64,000 bases of DNA from Neobacillus sp. PS3-40 (GCF_030915485.1 NZ_CP133266.1:4034001-4098000); one strand, 5' to 3'; counted from the first letter of the stretch, positions 51,972 through 61,967 are shown. Notes: generated by a model from the letters alone, not told the origin. Numbers and translations: made by a program.

Positions 51972-53642
51972 ATGAAAACAGATGTTCAGATCGCTCAAGA
52001 AGCTAAAATGGTACCGATTGTAGAGGTTGCAGATTATCTTGGAATAGACGAACATGAATTAGAGCCTTACGGAAGATATAAAGCAAAAGTATCATTAGAT
52101 GTACTTAAAAGATTAGAAGATAAGCCAGATGGAAAACTTATTCTTGTTACAGCAATTAACCCCACACCTGCAGGAGAAGGAAAGACAACTATCAATGTTG
52201 GACTCTCTATGGGTTTAAATAAAGTTGGAAAGAAAGCGGTTACAGCGCTTCGTGAACCATCACTAGGACCAGTATTTGGTATGAAGGGTGGAGCAGCAGG
52301 CGGAGGCTACGCACAAGTAGTGCCAATGGAGGACATTAACCTTCATTTCACAGGCGATTTCCATGCCATAACTTCTGCACATAATTTACTTGCAGCACTA
52401 ATAGATAACCATATTCATCAAGGAAATGCATTGAAAATAGATCCTAAGAAAATTATTTGGAAACGTGTCCTAGACATGAATGACCGCACACTACGAAATG
52501 TCATTATCGGCCTAGGTGGAAAAGGTGATGGTTTCGTTAGACAAGCAGGTTTCGATATTACTGTAGCATCAGAAATCATGGCGATTCTATGCCTTGCAAC
52601 TAGCTTAACTGACCTTAAAGAAAGATTATCAAGAATGATCGTTGCTTATAGTACAGATGGAAATGCTGTTACAGCAGGTGACATCCAAGCAACTGGAGCT
52701 ATGGCTTTATTGTTAAAAGATGCTATCATGCCTAACTTGGTTCAAACAGTTGAAAATACACCAGCATTTATCCATGGCGGACCGTTTGCTAACATCGCTC
52801 ATGGTTGTAACTCAGTAATGGCAACAACAGTCGCTTTAAAATTAGCTGATTATGTTGTTACAGAAGCTGGCTTTGGTGCTGACCTTGGTGCAGAGAAGTT
52901 CTTTGACATTAAATGTCGCTTTGCTGAGTTAAAACCAGATGCAGCTGTTATTGTTGCAACCATTCGTGCCCTTAAAATGAATGGTGGAGTTCCAAAAACT
53001 GAACTCGGAAATGAAAATCTTGAAGCTCTTGAAGCCGGAATCGCAAACCTTGCAAGACATTTAGAGAATGTCAGCAAATTTGGTGTTCCAGCAGTAGTAG
53101 CTATTAATAAATTCCCAACAGATACTGAAGCAGAAATTAATTTATTAAAAGAAAAATGTGCTGCTCAGGGTGTTGACGTGGTTCTTGCCGAAGTATTTAC
53201 AAAAGGTGGAGAAGGCGCAATTGACTTAGCCAATAAAGTTATTGAAATCTGTGAAACAAAACCATCAAATTATGCACCTCTTTATGATGTAGATGGTACA
53301 ATAGAAGAGAAAATCACGACGATTGCGACTGAAATTTATCGTGCTGGAAGAGTGGATTTTGCACCAGCAGCTAAAAAACAAATAGCAGAAATTGCAGCGC
53401 TTGGACTTGATAAGATGCCAATTTGTATGGCTAAGACTCAGTATTCATTCTCTGACAATGCAGCATTACTTGGTGCACCAACTGGATTTACTTTAACTGT
53501 AAGAGAAGTAAAAGTATCTGCTGGAGCAGGCTTTATTGTTGCCCTAACAGGTTCAATCATGACAATGCCAGGTCTACCAAAAGTTCCTGCAGCAAATGGA
53601 ATGGATATTACTGAAGATGGCGAAATTATTGGTCTTTCATAA
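51972..53642 (+). CDS. fhs: Formate--tetrahydrofolate ligase
   Basis: ATP-dependent synthesis of 10-formyl-THF from formate and THF. 556 aa, full length, with the P-loop region T-P-A-G-E-G-K-T-T near residue 66 and [18 protein letters not shown] family block. CGAGGAGAG precedes the ATG. First gene of a one-carbon unit with folD (15 bases downstream) and fchA. Absent from B. subtilis, so accessory in this family. No THF riboswitch was recognised in the 250 bases upstream. Confidence 0.95.
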   Translation: MKTDVQIAQEAKMVPIVEVADYLGIDEHELEPYGRYKAKVSLDVLKRLEDKPDGKLILVTAINPTPAGEGKTTINVGLSMGLNKVGKKAVTALREPSLGPVFGMKGGAAGGGYAQVVPMEDINLHFTGDFHAITSAHNLLAALIDNHIHQGNALKIDPKKIIWKRVLDMNDRTLRNVIIGLGGKGDGFVRQAGFDITVASEIMAILCLATSLTDLKERLSRMIVAYSTDGNAVTAGDIQATGAMALLLKDAIMPNLVQTVENTPAFIHGGPFANIAHGCNSVMATTVALKLADYVVTEAGFGADLGAEKFFDIKCRFAELKPDAAVIVATIRALKMNGGVPKTELGNENLEALEAGIANLARHLENVSKFGVPAVVAINKFPTDTEAEINLLKEKCAAQGVDVVLAEVFTKGGEGAIDLANKVIEICETKPSNYAPLYDVDGTIEEKITTIATEIYRAGRVDFAPAAKKQIAEIAALGLDKMPICMAKTQYSFSDNAALLGAPTGFTLTVREVKVSAGAGFIVALTGSIMTMPGLPKVPAANGMDITEDGEIIGLS

Positions 53643-53657
53643 TTAGGAGGAACACCT

Positions 53658-54518
53658 ATGGGAGTAAAACTAGCTGGAAAACCAGTAGTAGAGTACTTAA
53701 GAGAAGATATTAAATCTAGAGTAGCCATTCTAGGTGAAAAAAATAGTCATCCAACTCTTTTATTAATCAGAGTGGGCGAACGTGAGGACGACATATCCTA
53801 TGAAAGAAGCATCTTAAAGAATTGTGAGCTTCTTGGCATTAAAATCAATGTGAAACAACTTCCAATAGACGTTACAATGGAGGAAGTTACGAATGTATTT
53901 GCGGAAGCAAATACGGATAAAAATGTGCATGGGATTATGATTTTCAGACCGCTTCCTGCCCAGCTTGATGTGGATGTCATCTGCAATCTTATTGACCCTG
54001 CAAAAGACATCGATTGCATGAATCCTATAAACCTTGAAAAAGTGTTTGAAGGGGGCAGCACTGGATTTGCACCATGTACTCCAAAAGCTGTTATTGAAAT
54101 TTTGAAGTACTATGAAATCCCTTTAAAGGGAGCAAATGTTGTTGTTGCCGGAAGAAGCCTTGTGGTTGGGAAGCCGCTAGCCATGCTTCTTTTAGATGAA
54201 AATGCGACAGTATCGATTTGCCATTCTCGCACAAAGGATATGCCATCTGTCACTTCAAAAGCAGACATCGTTGTTGCAGCAATAGGGAAGGCTAAGTTTA
54301 TGACTGAGAATTATTTCAGCCAGGACCAGATTGTTGTTGATGTTGGAATTAATGATGATGGCAATGGTAAAATTTGCGGGGATGTTGATTATGACGCAGT
54401 TATTGATAAGGTCAAAGCGATTACACCAGCTTTAGGTGGAGTCGGCTTAATCACCACCACTATTTTACTTAACCATGTTGTCCAAGCCTGTGAGAAGTTT
54501 TCAGGTGTTATTGAATAA
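53658..54518 (+). CDS. folD: Methylene-THF dehydrogenase (FolD-type, probably without cyclohydrolase)
   Basis: 286-aa FolD homologue with the Rossmann part V-V-A-G-R-S-L-V-V-G-K-P near residue 165 and G-G-V-G-L-I-T near the end. Against E. coli FolD the numbering is offset by 2: catalytic K54 is I52 here (Y48-E-R-S-I52-L-K54), Q98 is F96 (H-G-I-M-I-F-R-P-L-P), and D121 is kept as D119. The lysine and glutamine are needed for cyclohydrolase activity in the bifunctional enzymes, while dehydrogenase function can survive without them. The adjacent fchA could supply the missing step. AGGAGG precedes the ATG. Confidence 0.88.
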   Translation: MGVKLAGKPVVEYLREDIKSRVAILGEKNSHPTLLLIRVGEREDDISYERSILKNCELLGIKINVKQLPIDVTMEEVTNVFAEANTDKNVHGIMIFRPLPAQLDVDVICNLIDPAKDIDCMNPINLEKVFEGGSTGFAPCTPKAVIEILKYYEIPLKGANVVVAGRSLVVGKPLAMLLLDENATVSICHSRTKDMPSVTSKADIVVAAIGKAKFMTENYFSQDQIVVDVGINDDGNGKICGDVDYDAVIDKVKAITPALGGVGLITTTILLNHVVQACEKFSGVIE

Positions 54519-54528
54519 GTACAAGATG

Positions 54529-54563
54529 AAGAAGGCAGATGAGTATTCATTCTGCCTTCTTTT
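54529..54563 (+). terminator. Terminator after folD
   Basis: AAGAAGGCAGA / TCTGCCTTCTT stem and TTTA. Its strength suggests that fchA is read from partial read-through or its own promoter. Confidence 0.8.
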
Positions 54564-54650
54564 ACAACAGAAAGCGAAAGCGACTGTGTAACTCCGATGT
54601 GAAATAGAATGAAGATAAGAAACACATTTACATAATTTGGAGGGATTCCT

Positions 54651-55277
54651 TTGTTAGAAAAAAGCAGTAATGATTTTATCCAAGAACTTTCATCAAAATC
54701 TCCTGTACCTGGTGGTGGCGGGGCGTCAGCATATGCTGGAGCACTGGGGATGGCTCTAGGCAGTATGGTCGGAAATCTTACCGTAGGAAAAAAGAAGTAT
54801 AAAGAAGTGGAAGATGATATAATCGAACTCCTTAAAAAGTCTGAAGTGGTTATAAATAATCTTAAAAGTTTAGTTGCTAAAGATGCTGAAGTATTCTATC
54901 CGTTATCCCAAGCCTATGGATTGCCTTCAACAACAGAAGAAGAGAAGTTGGCAAAAGAAGCAGTATTACAAGAGGCTCTAGTTGAAGCATCTATGGTTCC
55001 CCTTGAAATCGCGAAGAACTGTTTAGAAGCAATACATTTACATGAGGAATATGCAAAAAAAGGAACACGAATTGCGATTAGTGATGTTGGAGTTGGTGTA
55101 ATATTTTGTAAAGCAGCTCTTCAGGGAGCAAAGCTAAACGTATTAATTAATACAAAAATCATGAAAGACCAGGAACTGAAAAGAAAGATTGAAAGTGAAT
55201 TACAGGAAATTGAAAAAGTGGGATTAATGAAGGCAGATAAAATATATCAGCAAGTTGAAGGAATGCTACTATCATAA
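54651..55277 (+). CDS. fchA: Cyclodeaminase/cyclohydrolase family protein
   Basis: 208-aa helical protein of the formimidoyl-THF cyclodeaminase / methenyl-THF cyclohydrolase family (FTCD_C). The signature S-P-V-P-G-G-G-G-A-S-A-Y-A-G-A-L-G sits near residues 17-33. TTG 54651 has GGAGGG upstream. Standing after fhs and folD it probably hydrolyses methenyl-THF, the activity this FolD seems to lack. It could also handle formimino-THF from purine or histidine breakdown, but no such genes are nearby. Confidence 0.87.
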   Translation: MLEKSSNDFIQELSSKSPVPGGGGASAYAGALGMALGSMVGNLTVGKKKYKEVEDDIIELLKKSEVVINNLKSLVAKDAEVFYPLSQAYGLPSTTEEEKLAKEAVLQEALVEASMVPLEIAKNCLEAIHLHEEYAKKGTRIAISDVGVGVIFCKAALQGAKLNVLINTKIMKDQELKRKIESELQEIEKVGLMKADKIYQQVEGMLLS

Positions 55278-55287
55278 ATAATGTTTT

Positions 55288-55336
55288 ACCGGTGCTGCCG
55301 ATCCCTAGAGATGGGAAAGGCACCGGTTTTTTTTTC
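55288..55336 (+). terminator. Terminator of fchA
   Basis: ACCGGTGC / GCACCGGT outer stem with an inner CCCT/TGGG pairing and T9. Confidence 0.85.
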
Positions 55337-55368
55337 TGGAGTTAGTAAACGGAGGGGATATGAGATAA

Positions 55369-56364
55369 ATGGAAGTAATACAAAAGGTAGCACAGATAGA
55401 ACAGGAAAAACCTGTGAACACTGGCTGTATAGAAAAATGGGTGGAACAATTTCGTTCTTTTTCAAGCCAAGGTAAATGTGCCTCTTATATCCCTGCTTTA
55501 AAAAATGTGGATCCATCTCAATTAGGGATTTTCATCATTGGACCTGATGGAACTACAATGAAAGCAGGGGACTTTGAATCCTCGTTTACCATGCAAAGCC
55601 TATCAAAGGTGATTAGTTTTATTTCTGCCTGCTTGGATTTTGGGATTTCATATGTCTTGGAAAGAGTAGACGTAGAACCAACTGGAGATCCTTTTAATTC
55701 GATTATTCGTTTAGAAGTGGATAAGACGGGAAGGCCATTTAATCCAATGATCAATGCAGGAGCCATCACAGTATCCTCGTTACTTGGAGGAAAATCACCA
55801 CAGGAAAAATTGGATTCCCTTCTTTCATTATTAGAAAAAATAGTGGGGAAACGGCTAACGATCAATCAAGAAGTGTTTCAATCGGAATGGCAAACCGCTC
55901 ATCGAAATCGGTCAATAGCTTATTATCTAAAAGCGACAGGCTATTTGGAGTGCACTGTAGAAGAAGCTTTAGAGGTGTATTTAAAGCAATGTTCTATTGA
56001 AGTAACGACAGAAGACATTGCTATGATTGGTTTGGTTCTAGCACAAGATGGATACCATCCGATTCGGAAGGAAAGAATTTTTTCAAAAGAAGTGGCTAGA
56101 TTAACAAAAGCATTAATGGTGACATGCGGGATGTATAATGCTTCCGGTAAATTTGCTGCTTCTGTTGGATTACCTGCTAAAAGCGGTGTAGCAGGGGGGA
56201 TTTTAGGAGCAGTTCCACCTCGTGCTAGATCACGTGATGTCCCGTTCCCAGATGGATGTGGGATTGGAGTTTATGGTCCCGCAATAGATGAGTATGGAAA
56301 TAGTGTAGCTGGTGTTATGCTCTTAAAACATATTGCTATGGAATGGGATTACAATATTTTTTAA
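55369..56364 (+). CDS. glsA: Glutaminase A
   Basis: 331-aa beta-lactamase-fold glutaminase, glutamine to glutamate and ammonia. The Ser-x-x-Lys catalytic motif S-L-S-K-V (Q-S-L-S-K) lies near residue 75, followed by N-P-M-I-N-A-G-A-I near 120 and K-S-G-V-A-G-G-I near 265. GGAGGGG precedes the ATG by a longer distance than usual. Between two terminators, so it is a separate unit. Confidence 0.93.
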   Translation: MEVIQKVAQIEQEKPVNTGCIEKWVEQFRSFSSQGKCASYIPALKNVDPSQLGIFIIGPDGTTMKAGDFESSFTMQSLSKVISFISACLDFGISYVLERVDVEPTGDPFNSIIRLEVDKTGRPFNPMINAGAITVSSLLGGKSPQEKLDSLLSLLEKIVGKRLTINQEVFQSEWQTAHRNRSIAYYLKATGYLECTVEEALEVYLKQCSIEVTTEDIAMIGLVLAQDGYHPIRKERIFSKEVARLTKALMVTCGMYNASGKFAASVGLPAKSGVAGGILGAVPPRARSRDVPFPDGCGIGVYGPAIDEYGNSVAGVMLLKHIAMEWDYNIF

Positions 56365-56442
56365 TTTCATAAAGATTCAAACCTATGCCTAATTCCCAAG
56401 TGTTACAAATGTAATGTTTTGGGGATAAGGCATTACTTTTTT

Positions 56443-56541
56443 AGCTAGCAGAATTTATTTTCATAAATTCTGCTAGCACATAAGGGCAACTACACCTAAT
56501 CATCGCCCTTAGGGGCTCGCAAATCAGTGAGTTTTCTTTAT
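56443..56541 (+). repeat. Modular hairpin repeat, copy F (one module)
   Basis: GCTAGCAGAATTTATTTTCA, ATAAATTCTGCTAGC, AAGGGCAACTAC, CGCCCTTAGGGGCTCGC and GTGAGTTTTCTTTAT in the standard order. It ends exactly at the -35 hexamer of the htpG promoter. Confidence 0.85.
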
Positions 56542-56607
56542 TGACACAAACTATATGATATGATATTAAAATAGTAGTAGTTAGCACTCTGTTTATACGA
56601 GTGCTAA
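56541..56607 (+). promoter_or_regulatory. htpG promoter with CIRCE operator (HrcA site)
   Basis: TTGACA (56541-56546), 17-base spacer, TATTAA (56564-56569), then TTAGCACTC-N9-GAGTGCTAA at 56581-56607, a perfect CIRCE inverted repeat. It indicates HrcA repression and heat induction of htpG. Confidence 0.93.
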
Positions 56608-56676
56608 AGAGGCTCTGAACTCACCTAGTACCACCATTTTTACATTAATTTGCTTTAAATCGAAAGGAGAATTTTC

Positions 56677-58551
56677 ATGGAAAACAAACAGTTTCAAGCA
56701 GAATCTAAAAGGTTATTAGAAATGATGATTAACTCCATTTACTCTCATCGGGAGATTTTTTTAAGAGAGTTGGTTTCTAATGCTAGTGACGCAATTGACA
56801 AATTGTACTATAGAGCATTAACAGATGATACGTTAAGTTTTGACAAGGACAGTTATTTTATAAAAGTGGTTGCTGATAAAGAAAATAGAACGTTAAAAAT
56901 ATCTGATTCAGGTATTGGCATGACAAAGGAAGAACTTGAAAATAATCTTGGAACGATTGCCAAGAGTGGCTCGTTAGCATTTAAAAGTGAAACAGAATTG
57001 AAAGATGGCCATGATATTATTGGTCAATTTGGCGTAGGATTTTACTCCTCATTTATGGTAGCTGATATTGTAACTGTCATCAGCAGGTCACTTGATAGTG
57101 ATGAGGCATATAAGTGGGAATCTAAGGGTGTAGATGGATACACAATTGAAAAATGTGAGAAGGATTCAGTAGGTACGGAGATTATTTTAAAAATTAAAGA
57201 GAATACAGAAGATGAGAACTATGATGAGTTTCTTGAGCAGTATCAATTAAAAGCAATCATTAAAAAGTACTCTGATTTCATTCGCTACCCAATTAAAATG
57301 GATGTAACCTCGAGTAGGCTTAAAAATGGTAGTGAAAATGAATACGAGGATCACGAAGAAGAACAAATCATTAACAGTATGGTGCCGATTTGGAGAAAGA
57401 ATAAAAATGAATTAACTCCAGATGATTATGAGAATTTTTATACAGAAAAAAGGTATGGTTTTGACAAGCCATTAAAGCACATCCATATCAGTGTCGATGG
57501 AGCAGTTAGATATAATGCGATTTTATTTATCCCGGAGAAAACTCCGTTTGACTATTATACAAAAGAATATGAAAAGGGGTTAGAGCTCTATTCTAATGGT
57601 GTACTAATTATGAACAAATGCTCAGATCTCCTTCCAGACTATTTTAGTTTTGTAAAAGGAATGGTTGACTCAGAGGATTTATCTCTTAATATATCAAGAG
57701 AAATTTTACAACATGATCGACAATTGAAGCTGATTGCTAAAAATATCAAGAATAAAATAAAAGGCCAACTGCAAAGCTTGTTAAAAGAGGAAAGGGAGAA
57801 GTATGAAGAATTTTATCAATCCTTCGGCAAACAGTTAAAATTTGGCGTATATAATGATTTTGGAAGTAATAAAGATACATTGCAGGATCTATTGATGTTT
57901 TATTCTTCCAAAGAGAAGAAGCTGGTAACCTTAGATGAATACATATCAAGAATGCCAGAGGATCAAAAATATATCTATTATGCTTCTGGAGAAACAAATG
58001 AAAGAATCGAAAAACTTCCACAAACAGAGCTAGTTGCGGAAAAGGGCTATGAAATCCTCTATTTCACTGATGAGATAGATGAATTTGCCATCAGAATGTT
58101 AATGGCATACAAAGAGAAAGAATTCAAATCTATATCAAGTGGTGATTTAGGAATAAAAGACGAAGAAAGTCAAAATGAACCTGATTCAAATGAAAACAAG
58201 GACCTTTTCGATTATATGAAAGGCATATTAGCTAACAAGGTTAAGGATGTTAGAGTTTCAAAAAGATTAAAATCACATCCTGTATGTTTAACGACTGAAG
58301 GCGAAATCACGATTGAAATGGAAAAAATCTTGAAATCAATGCCAAATAACCAGAATGTACAAGCTGATAAAGTCCTAGAGCTTAATATCAATCACGAAGT
58401 ATTCAAATCATTAAAAGATGCATTTGAGAAAGATAAAGAGAAAGTAAGTTTATATACAAACCTATTGTACAATCAAGCACTCCTCATTGAAGGCTTGCCA
58501 ATCAATGATCCAGTCGAGTTTACCAATGATATTTGTAAAATAATGCTTTAA
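56677..58551 (+). CDS. htpG: Hsp90-family chaperone HtpG
   Basis: 624-aa ATP-dependent chaperone. The GHKL ATPase signature is seen in [11 protein letters not shown] near residue 33, D-S-G-I-G-M near 78, and [10 protein letters not shown] near 121; the middle and C-terminal dimerisation domains are complete. GAAAGGAGA precedes the ATG. The CIRCE box upstream places it in the HrcA regulon, in contrast to B. subtilis, whose htpG is controlled differently. Confidence 0.96.
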   Translation: MENKQFQAESKRLLEMMINSIYSHREIFLRELVSNASDAIDKLYYRALTDDTLSFDKDSYFIKVVADKENRTLKISDSGIGMTKEELENNLGTIAKSGSLAFKSETELKDGHDIIGQFGVGFYSSFMVADIVTVISRSLDSDEAYKWESKGVDGYTIEKCEKDSVGTEIILKIKENTEDENYDEFLEQYQLKAIIKKYSDFIRYPIKMDVTSSRLKNGSENEYEDHEEEQIINSMVPIWRKNKNELTPDDYENFYTEKRYGFDKPLKHIHISVDGAVRYNAILFIPEKTPFDYYTKEYEKGLELYSNGVLIMNKCSDLLPDYFSFVKGMVDSEDLSLNISREILQHDRQLKLIAKNIKNKIKGQLQSLLKEEREKYEEFYQSFGKQLKFGVYNDFGSNKDTLQDLLMFYSSKEKKLVTLDEYISRMPEDQKYIYYASGETNERIEKLPQTELVAEKGYEILYFTDEIDEFAIRMLMAYKEKEFKSISSGDLGIKDEESQNEPDSNENKDLFDYMKGILANKVKDVRVSKRLKSHPVCLTTEGEITIEMEKILKSMPNNQNVQADKVLELNINHEVFKSLKDAFEKDKEKVSLYTNLLYNQALLIEGLPINDPVEFTNDICKIML

Positions 58552-58689
58552 TTTTGAGTTTTCTAGGTGAAAAAAGAAGAGAAACTGATTAAATAAGTAG
58601 TTCCGCTTTTGTGGAGAAACATTTCAAATAGACTAGGAATTAGCATATTAATTAAAATACAAATTGGTAAGTCCTTTGAAACTAGTCCG

Positions 58690-58965
58690 TTGATTTACAC
58701 TTCAGGATGCTCGCTTTCCGCGTGGCGGGCGGTGAGCATCCTCGGAGCTTAAGAAGCGCCTGCGGGGTCTCACCTAAGCGGAGATTTTTCGGTTAGATGC
58801 AGAATGGAGCTCATTTCGGGGTAAATAAACGGAGATTTTCCGGTTATGCAAAGCAAAGCCCCCCATTCTTGAGGTTTTCAGGTCAATAGGCGGAATATCT
58901 CCTTCTATTTAGGCTATTTTTGATCTAATTTACTAATTAAGCGGAATTTTTCCGTCTATTCATGC
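58690..58965. repeat. GC-rich palindromic element followed by a degenerate ~51-bp array
   Basis: GC-rich block at about 58690-58777 (CTCGCTTTCCGC, GGATGCTC / GAGCATCC, and GCGCCTGCGGGGTCTCACC), then cores CGGAGATTT at 58779 and 58830 and CGGAATNTT at 58891 and 58941, i.e. spacings of about 51, 61 and 51 bases. It has the same architecture as the 49.2-49.7 kb block. It lies in the 691-base gap between htpG and the drug exporter gene. Confidence 0.7.
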
Positions 58966-59170
58966 TCCTTGATTCCCTTAGACAACAAAAAATGTGGTCT
59001 TCGGGAATGAAGGGCTTTTTTTCGACCAATTCCTGATTTTGGGCCTTCTGTAATTATAGGTTTATGTCATTGGGGTCACACCTGTCCCGCTGCTCCCTCA
59101 GGAGTCGAGCACCTTACGCTCCAATCAACAGGATGTCAAAAGCAATAGTGCCCTTTAACATAGTCAATGT

Positions 59171-59217
59171 AAAAAGACGACTAAAAATTCAGTATCAGAA
59201 TTTTTAGTCGTCTTTTT
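59171..59217. terminator. Bidirectional terminator
   Basis: AAAAAGACGACTAAAAATTC / GAATTTTTAGTCGTCTTTTT, a perfect 20-bp stem with a 7-base loop. It closes the exporter gene on the minus strand. Confidence 0.9.
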
Positions 59218-59242
59218 AATACAGCTATATATCCTAATTAAA

Positions 59243-60772
59243 TTAATTACCGTCCAGTTTAACAGCTACTTTTTGCCCAGAAGAATTTTCAGCTTTAGGA
59301 TCTTCCGCTTGTTTTGCGCGTTTAATAAAGAGCGCAAGAATAAGGGCAACAGCGGCAATGAATGTAGCCACAAAGAAAGCATCGTTAATGCCCTCTAGCA
59401 TTGCTTTCATTTGAATTTGATGTTTCATTTGAACTAGCATAGCTGCAGTCGGATGCCCTGTTACGTGTTTCATGGCAGATGCAGCAATTTCCTTCCCATG
59501 TGTAACTGATCGAGTTGACATGACTGTTACCAATAATGCTGTACCAATAGCACCAGATACCTGCTGCAAAGTACTATTCATTGCAGTACCATGTGGATAA
59601 AAGCGTGTTGGCAATTGGTTTAAACCATTTGTCGTAACAGGCATGTTTACCATCGACATACCAAACATTCGGATCGTGTATAAAATAATTAAGTGTTTAT
59701 AGGTAGTATCAAGTGTCAATTTGCTGAAATAATAAGTCGTTACAACTGTAATGATTAAGCCGATAATCGCTAATATACGGCCGCCAAAAATATCAAATAA
59801 TTTACCTGTAATTGGCATCATAATTGCCATGATGATTGCTCCAGGTAACAACATTAATCCCGCATCAATTGGAGAAATACCACGTATAGTTTGAACATAA
59901 ATAGGTAAAAGTAGCATTCCAGAAAACAATGCCATTGTTACAACCATTGAAATAGTTGATGATAGGGCAAACATTGGATATTTAAAGATCGAGAAATTAA
60001 GCATTGGTTTGTCTTGCTTTAATTGACGCACAATAAACGTTACTAAAGAAATAACCCCTACGATAAGCGTTTCATATACAATGGGGCTATCCCAGCCATC
60101 TGTCCCAGCAGAACTAAATCCGTAGAGGATTCCGCCAAAGCCGACGGTTGATAATAGAACTGAAATAAAATCAAGTCGGAGATCCACTTTGTCTTTTTTA
60201 TCTTTAAGTAAGAAAAAGCCAAGCAAGATGACGATAATAGCTATAGGTGTAATAAAATGGAAAAGCATTCTCCAGTCATAGTGTTCAACAATCCAGCCAG
60301 ATAGAGTTGGACCAATTGCCGGAGCAAACATTAACACTAAACCGAAAACCCCCATCGCTGTTCCCCTTTTTTCAATGGGAAAGCTTGTTAACATAACGTT
60401 CATTAGCAGGGGCATCATTATTGCTGAACCGGAAGCTTGAATCATCCGACCTGCTAATAATAGAGGAAAGACATGTGCAAAGCCTCCAAGTATGGTCCCC
60501 AATGTAAATAATCCCATTGCTGCTAAGAATAGACGACGAACGGAAAACTTTTGGATTAAAAAGGCCGAAATTGGAATTAAAATTCCATTTACTAACATAA
60601 AGCCTGTTGCCAACCACTGAACCGTAGATGGTTCAACCTTTAAGTCCTTCATAATCGTTGGTAATGCAATATTTAGTAATGTATTATTTAAAAATGCAAT
60701 AAAAGCTCCAACCATCAGAACGGCTATGAGACCGTACGGTGGACGATCAGTCTTTTTCGTGGTGTGATTCAT
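59243..60772 (-). CDS. DHA2-family MFS drug exporter
   Basis: 509-aa proton-driven exporter with 14 hydrophobic segments, EmrB/LmrB type. N-terminal T-L-L-N-I-A-L-P-T-I motif at about 27-36, a G-R-x-I-Q-A-S-G motif (motif C region) near 110 and S-G-W-I-V-E-H-Y-D-W-R near 160 are typical. GGGGGAAATTT precedes the ATG on the minus strand. Divergent from a TetR regulator that probably represses it. Substrate unknown. Confidence 0.92.
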   Translation of the reverse strand: MNHTTKKTDRPPYGLIAVLMVGAFIAFLNNTLLNIALPTIMKDLKVEPSTVQWLATGFMLVNGILIPISAFLIQKFSVRRLFLAAMGLFTLGTILGGFAHVFPLLLAGRMIQASGSAIMMPLLMNVMLTSFPIEKRGTAMGVFGLVLMFAPAIGPTLSGWIVEHYDWRMLFHFITPIAIIVILLGFFLLKDKKDKVDLRLDFISVLLSTVGFGGILYGFSSAGTDGWDSPIVYETLIVGVISLVTFIVRQLKQDKPMLNFSIFKYPMFALSSTISMVVTMALFSGMLLLPIYVQTIRGISPIDAGLMLLPGAIIMAIMMPITGKLFDIFGGRILAIIGLIITVVTTYYFSKLTLDTTYKHLIILYTIRMFGMSMVNMPVTTNGLNQLPTRFYPHGTAMNSTLQQVSGAIGTALLVTVMSTRSVTHGKEIAASAMKHVTGHPTAAMLVQMKHQIQMKAMLEGINDAFFVATFIAAVALILALFIKRAKQAEDPKAENSSGQKVAVKLDGN

Positions 60773-60823
60773 AAATTTCCCCCTGTAAACTTATAGTTCA
60801 TTTTTTTATACTGCTTTTACATA

Positions 60824-60846
60824 AACCATATCATATACCAATGGTT
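60824..60846. promoter_or_regulatory. Candidate TetR operator
   Basis: AACCAT-N11-ATGGTT, 23 bp in total, in the 185-base divergent region between exporter and regulator genes. Confidence 0.4.
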
Positions 60847-60886
60847 CAAATTTTGCAATTGAAAAATACCTTGTTATTTACTGGGT

Positions 60887-60915
60887 TTGTAAAAAGTACG
60901 AAAATAGAGTACTAT
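60887..60915 (+). promoter_or_regulatory. Promoter of TetR gene
   Basis: TTGTAA, 17-base spacer, TACTAT, ending 42 bases before the preferred ATG. Confidence 0.55.
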
Positions 60916-60957
60916 GGCTTTTATACTGGTAGTCTAATGAAAAATAAGGTGATTATA

Positions 60958-61854
60958 ATGAACGATAGGAAACAGCATGTTATTAATATGGCCCATCAAT
61001 TATTTATTGATAAAGGCTTTCAAGCCACATCAATCCAAGATATTTTAGAATATAGCGGTATCTCTAAAGGCACTTTTTATAATTATTTTCCTTCTAAAAA
61101 TGCCCTATTTATCGCACTTTTTAAATCGATCCATAAAAAAATCGAACATGACCGGAATGAATTATTAATTGGTAAAGACCCATCAGATATCGAGGTTTTT
61201 ATAAAACAAATTGAAGTACAAATGAAGGAAAATCAGAAAAACAAGGTGCTTTCGCTATTTGAAGAGGTAATTTACTCAAAGGATGAAGATTTGAAGCAAT
61301 TTGTAAAAAAGTGTCGAATTATGATGCTCAGGTGGTTATATAATAGGTTTATAGAAATTTTTGGTGATAGTAAAAAACCCTACTTATTGGATATTGCCAT
61401 TATGTTTATGGGAATTTTAAACCATAACGTTCATTTTAATTATATGGCTTTAAGCTCTGGCATTAAATTTCCTATAGTAGTCCGTTATAGCGTTGAACGA
61501 TTAATAAAGATGGTGGATGAAGTTGCGGAATCAGGAGAACAATTACTTGAACCGGAATATTTAGAAAGATGGTTACCAGACTGTCAAAAAAATGTCCAAG
61601 GTATTCTGCCTACACTTTACCACACTGTTTTATCATTAAAAAAAATGCTAAATTACGCTGATGAACAATCAAAATATATTGAACTGCTTGACTTTGTACA
61701 AGAGGAACTAGTGCATTCAAAAACACCAAGGAAATTTCTGATTGAAAGCACCCTTCAATCATTAAAAGCTGTACAAACATCCGATTGGACAAAAGAAATC
61801 CAAAAACTTGAGCAACTAGTGGAAGAATTTTTTGAACAGGTGGAGGATATATAG
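60958..61854 (+). CDS. TetR family transcriptional regulator
   Basis: 298-aa regulator with a TetR helix-turn-helix at about 8-55 (F-Q-A-T-S-I-Q-D-I-L, then S-K-G-T-F-Y-N-Y-F-P-S-K). The frame is open from 60841, but AAGGTGAT sits 6 bases before ATG 60958. It is longer than the usual 190-220 aa, with an additional helical C-terminus (about residues 190-298) containing acidic coiled-coil-like segments. Divergent from the MFS exporter, its likely target. Confidence 0.87.
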   Translation: MNDRKQHVINMAHQLFIDKGFQATSIQDILEYSGISKGTFYNYFPSKNALFIALFKSIHKKIEHDRNELLIGKDPSDIEVFIKQIEVQMKENQKNKVLSLFEEVIYSKDEDLKQFVKKCRIMMLRWLYNRFIEIFGDSKKPYLLDIAIMFMGILNHNVHFNYMALSSGIKFPIVVRYSVERLIKMVDEVAESGEQLLEPEYLERWLPDCQKNVQGILPTLYHTVLSLKKMLNYADEQSKYIELLDFVQEELVHSKTPRKFLIESTLQSLKAVQTSDWTKEIQKLEQLVEEFFEQVEDI

Positions 61855-61967
61855 GTTCAGATACTGTCCGTACACAAACATACAAACATGTTATGTTACT
61901 TAGACTTTTGTCTTTCGAGATATGTGAACGTTAATTCTTTGATTTTGTTAGATGATGAATACATTGT

